A DNA stretch of 64,000 bases. Source: Spirodela intermedia. Lineage: Eukaryota; Streptophyta; Magnoliopsida; Alismatales; Araceae. The notes below the pieces were generated by a model. The model did no database searches and was not told the origin of the DNA. It saw only the letters and a program-made list of their open reading frames with translations. How positions within the stretch are numbered: position 1 is the first letter of the stretch; each line of letters begins with the position of its first letter. Below, piece after piece: positions 58,708-64,000 of this stretch. The stretch spans positions 687,001 to 751,000 of the forward strand of contig LR746267.1 in assembly GCA_902729315.2 (NCBI GenBank), in the 5' to 3' direction. Made by a program: the position numbers and the translations under genes.

Positions 58708-58740
58708 GCGAAAGAGGCGTCAATATATAACGGCCTCACG
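57566..58740 (-). promoter_or_regulatory. 5' leader, leader intron and promoter of the fatty acid 2-hydroxylase gene
   Basis: An acceptor-like ACCAG directly precedes GTGATGCGATGG, so a leader intron probably ends at about 57574. A matching donor-like CTCAGGTTTGCG lies near 58540 on the minus strand, after a GC-rich leader exon. A (GA)n tract (58662-58699; CT on the sense strand) and a TATATATTGACG box near 58717-58728 mark the likely core promoter. The out-of-frame ATG at 57570 just upstream of the chosen start is noted. The intron itself shows a short GA run near 57800 and no gene. Confidence 0.55.
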
Positions 58741-61700
58741 AGTATTAATAGTCTGGCCTGGGAATTACCGCAAAAAAATTATAGAAATAATAAAATACAT
58801 AGTATGGAATTAATATATTTTATTGTTAAATTCCATGTGAGCGGAGAGCCGGGCGATCGTTGGCCGTCAACTTCCGCGACGTTTTCTTGATCCGCGTGGG
58901 ACCCACATAGTCACGTGGATGCCCACACCGGCAGTAAACTCACCGCCTCATGTCTAACAGTCAGCCCAGATTCCTCAATCGAGCGTATTATTTATTATTT
59001 TTAACAGACGCCGATCTCACGTCTCCAAAAATATGAGCAATTCAAAACATCACATCAACAAAAATACCCGATCTTGGTGCACTCATATGATGTTAAATAA
59101 TTTATTGGTGTTTTTTCAATGAAAATGTGGTTCTCATTAATTTAATTATTTATATAAAATTTTAAATATTTTTAATTTGGGGTAAAGTGGATGATTTAAC
59201 AAAGGCTCAATGGCTGATTATTCAGTTCAAATAATTAAACAGAGTATGTATGTTAATTCTTCTCAATAACCCCTCAAATAGGGAACTTAATTATTCTTTA
59301 CTAAAATAATAATAGTAAAAACATTTTGTGTTGAATGTTCTTGATTTTTTATTCTTTTGATAATGGGGGCGAAAATTATATTTTTTTGTATTAAAATATG
59401 TAAAATAATCATGTTAGCGTGTAGATTTCCCTTAAATTATATGATGATGGCCGCATCACTGACGTAAATGCTAATTTAGAGGAAATAATAATAATAATAT
59501 AGTTTCATTAAAATATTCCCTAAATATGATGACAGTTATCGAGGAGCATATGAAAATAAATGTGCCCACTTAGGAAAGTATTGGAATTTCGTGTGATTAA
59601 AAAAACATGATAAGTTTCCCTCTTGAGAACTTTCTCCACGGTCACCAACGGTCACGGGCTATACAGACTGCGTTGTTGGTGGAGTCCACAGACACGCCTA
59701 ATCATCCATGCTCCTCAGGACTCTCTTGTCGCCTAGTGGGTATGTGGGGCCCACTTCGCTAATCCGGAGCCAGCTGGCTGATCCTCCCCTGGCGGATCGA
59801 ACGAACGGCTACGATGGCATCATATGTTTATTAAATTAAAGTATTTAAAATTTCTCAGTAAATTAATTCATTAAGTGAACGTCCTATGTTCAAGCCACGT
59901 CATGTCTTGCCCTTCTCATTCCTCTCTCTCTCTCTCTCTCTCCTTGATGGGCTTTGTGGGCCCAGTTTCCACTACGGCCGAACCCATCCCAACGGGGGGG
60001 ATTTGAAGGCTAGGATCACATCCTAGTTAATGATACCAATATATTATTAAAATAATCTCTGATATTATTATAGTTTTCAATAGAGTGCATCCGCCAAAAC
60101 GGGTCCTAAATATCCTCTCACATGAACGTCTCATGATAAAGCCACGTGGCATAAGCTCTCTCTCTCTCTCTATCTCTATCTCTTGGGTTCAGTGGTGTCC
60201 GGGCCAACCGGCCAGAGCCGTTGAGGCACCATGCACTTTTACGTATTTGACCTCAATAAAGTATATATTTAGATATGTACATCCCATGGGGATGTCAGAA
60301 TATCCCGGGCCATCGTCACGAGGTCCATGTGGGTTTGAGGGGCCTTACACACCTCAGGACAGCGGCTCTACGCAAAAACCCCCTGAATTACCTGAAATTG
60401 CGATCATGACCTGAGTCAGCAGATAATTATTTGATCCGACGTTCAACGGGATGGTAAGCTTACAAGTTTCATAAAGTATTTCTCCATTTCATTCTCCTTT
60501 ATTGGTTGAAGAAGGGTATAGATGAAATAATGCCTGAGTAGAGGTAGTTATATGAAAATTCATTTAAAAAGCCTTGCCCCGCATCACTTCTTTCTCATTG
60601 AATGAATGGTACCAAGTAACATCTGGATCAAAAGTGTCATCTACATGGAGTTTCTCTAGCACTTTGTCTGGAGGCACCTCCGACCATTCAGTGTGACCAA
60701 TTAGTGTCGTTATCTTGATGAAATTATATGTCAATTCAATTCATAATTCTTCCAATAATAAATGGTGCCGTTTCTATATTTTTAATAAAATTTTGAACAT
60801 CTTTTTCATTAAAATTCTTCACGCATACATGCACTGTAGAATGTAATATAAAAGCACTATTATAATATTAATTATTCTGCTTTGTGCCCTTCTTATTTTT
60901 TAAAAAAATATATATTAAAAATGTCGTCCATGAAGTTTTCTTTGATTTTGGATTGTTAAAGCCAAGTTTATTCAACATTTCAATTATGTTTGGTGTATGA
61001 AATGAAAACTTCATCACCATGTTGCTTGATGTGCATCTAAAGAAAGGAATCAATACAAAAGTAGTGGACTTCTTTCAAATTTAGAACTCACTTTTATATG
61101 CATAAACTATACGAAAATTTATTAATATTCCATGTTCTTGAGTTAATCAATTTAGCAATGCAATACTTTGTATTGGAGAAAAGATTCAACTAAAAAGTTG
61201 ACCATATAAAAATTTGCAATATTCTTTCAGGCCATCGAATGGCCTCTTAGGTCTCAATATGCAATTTAACATCATCAATGGTGGCTTAGATATATGTTTT
61301 CTTTTCTAAGGTTTTTTTTAAATTATTACTTTACATCTTAAGTGGTAGCTTAGAATATTTATTAGTCTTTTCAATTACATTGCATGGTATATTTAAACAC
61401 TCTCATTGTAATTTTGTGAGTGTCAACTTTTTAGTCGTAATTAATCTCGTAGGTGTGGCCGCTCATATTTTTCCCTTTATTAGTATGCAAATGCCAACTC
61501 GTCAACTTGGGCATGAATGTCACACCACCCATGGTCAAATAATAAATTATTTTCTATTTTTAGTAACCTAGAACACTAGTATGTTCTCTTCAGCTATCTT
61601 CCAATAGGTGACACTCATTGATGGTGTGGGAGGAAGAGATAAAAGTAATTATTTTTCGATTAAAGAAATCCGTGCTTCTCTATTTAAATATATATTTTTC

Positions 61701-62238
61701 TGAACCTCCCAAAAAGATCAAATAAGAGGCTTTCTAGAAGTGGAGAAAATGAAAGCAATAGCCTGAAATGAACGTTGTGATCAATATAATGTGACCCAAC
61801 ATTTCCCCTGATCGCTTAAACTGCACTATTTGATTCTATGCCACATCATCTGTTGACTCGGTTCTGAATTTCTTGGTCCACAGTTGACCTAAAACATTTT
61901 ATCAATTTTCATATAATCTACTTAGTTTTTCATATGATATATAAATTAAATCATGGGATATGGCTCGTCAAAATGGAGATTTATTAGTATGTCAAACCTT
62001 GGGAAGATATGCCCAATATTACAATTAATCTGGTAAAATCCCACAAATGGATACCAATCACACCATTTAGAGCTAAATGAGCGAACATCTTCTTCCCAAA
62101 GGCGACATAATACAGGACACCATATGAAGCACAGCAACAACGAGGTGAACAACAGAACCAGAGGCAGCACAGACCGCACACACAGACCAAGAAGTCAACC
62201 TGCTCACAGAAACTGCATGGAGAACGAATGGTGGTGAA
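58741..62238. other. Intergenic region, no gene seen
   Basis: This is AT-rich, with short CT tracts at 59923-59942 and 60158-60182. The sequences around the tracts (CATGAACGTCTCATGATAAAGCCACGTGGCA near 60121 and GTGAACGTCCTATGTTCAAGCCACGTCATG near 59876) are diverged copies of one another. CACGTGG cores occur near 58912 and 60142. The plus-strand frame 60085-60414 and the smaller frames to its right have no recognisable domain. Confidence 0.5.
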
Positions 62239-62241
62239 CTG

Positions 62242-62268
<27 letters not shown>
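62239..62268. repeat. (GA)n tract in the tubulin 3' region
   Basis: This short GA run lies ~15-40 bp beyond the beta-tubulin stop codon, so it is a CT tract in the putative 3' UTR on the gene's strand. Confidence 0.85.
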
Positions 62269-62273
<5 letters not shown>

Positions 62274-62280
62274 GGGGTCC

Positions 62281-64000
<1,720 letters not shown>

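Noticed and set aside
60085-60414. 109-codon plus-strand frame
   Set aside because: Crosses a CT tract and shows no family resemblance or splice context.

Overview
This window is nuclear DNA from a flowering plant. It has multi-exon genes with GT-AG introns, plant gene families (thaumatin-like PR-5, berberine-bridge-like oxidases, a plant-type fatty acid 2-hydroxylase), LTR retrotransposons and abundant (GA/CT)n tracts. The thaumatin and oxidase coding regions are very GC-rich against an AT-rich background, as is common in monocots. I infer a monocot or early-diverging angiosperm and cannot go further.

Layout. 1-6.1 kb: a secreted thaumatin-like gene (+) inside a ~2.3 kb tandem duplication. 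The second copy has lost the whole coding region and carries a 1.07 kb GC-rich retroposon-like insertion. 6.1-25.9 kb: AT-rich, gene-poor transposon ground. It holds a 4 x ~119 bp tandem repeat, a 7.3 kb gag-only LTR element with 1.64 kb LTRs and a perfect 5-bp target duplication, several LTR fragments of that family, and a decayed Copia element. 26-30.7 kb: two single-exon berberine-bridge-like FAD oxidase genes (-) in tandem. Their duplication also copied a ~90 bp piece of the neighbouring gene's last exon. 31.1-39.4 kb: a nine-exon gene (-) for a 1448-aa coiled-coil protein resembling Arabidopsis MEE22/EMB1611. 40.4-55.8 kb: a 17-exon gene (+), divergent from the previous one, for a 444-aa carnosine N-methyltransferase-like protein. 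Its introns hold a 3.2 kb RT-less Copia element, a 0.73 kb pyrimidine tract and a fragment of another gene. 56.4-57.6 kb: a six-exon fatty acid 2-hydroxylase (-), 237 aa. 62.3-64 kb: the last two exons of a beta-tubulin gene (-) that runs off the right edge.

The genes do not form a pathway or operon. The structural themes are local tandem duplication with partial loss (thaumatin, oxidases), retroelements that have lost reverse transcriptase, and long GA/CT tracts at many gene borders and in introns. All exon models come from reading splice sites and frame by eye. The nine-exon, 17-exon and six-exon models each close in frame across every junction, which is the main support for them. I found no convincing evidence of a wholly new biological system. 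The best leads are the duplication scars, an unidentified exon-like fragment in intron 1 of the methyltransferase gene, and the retroposon-like insertion near 4.2-5.2 kb.
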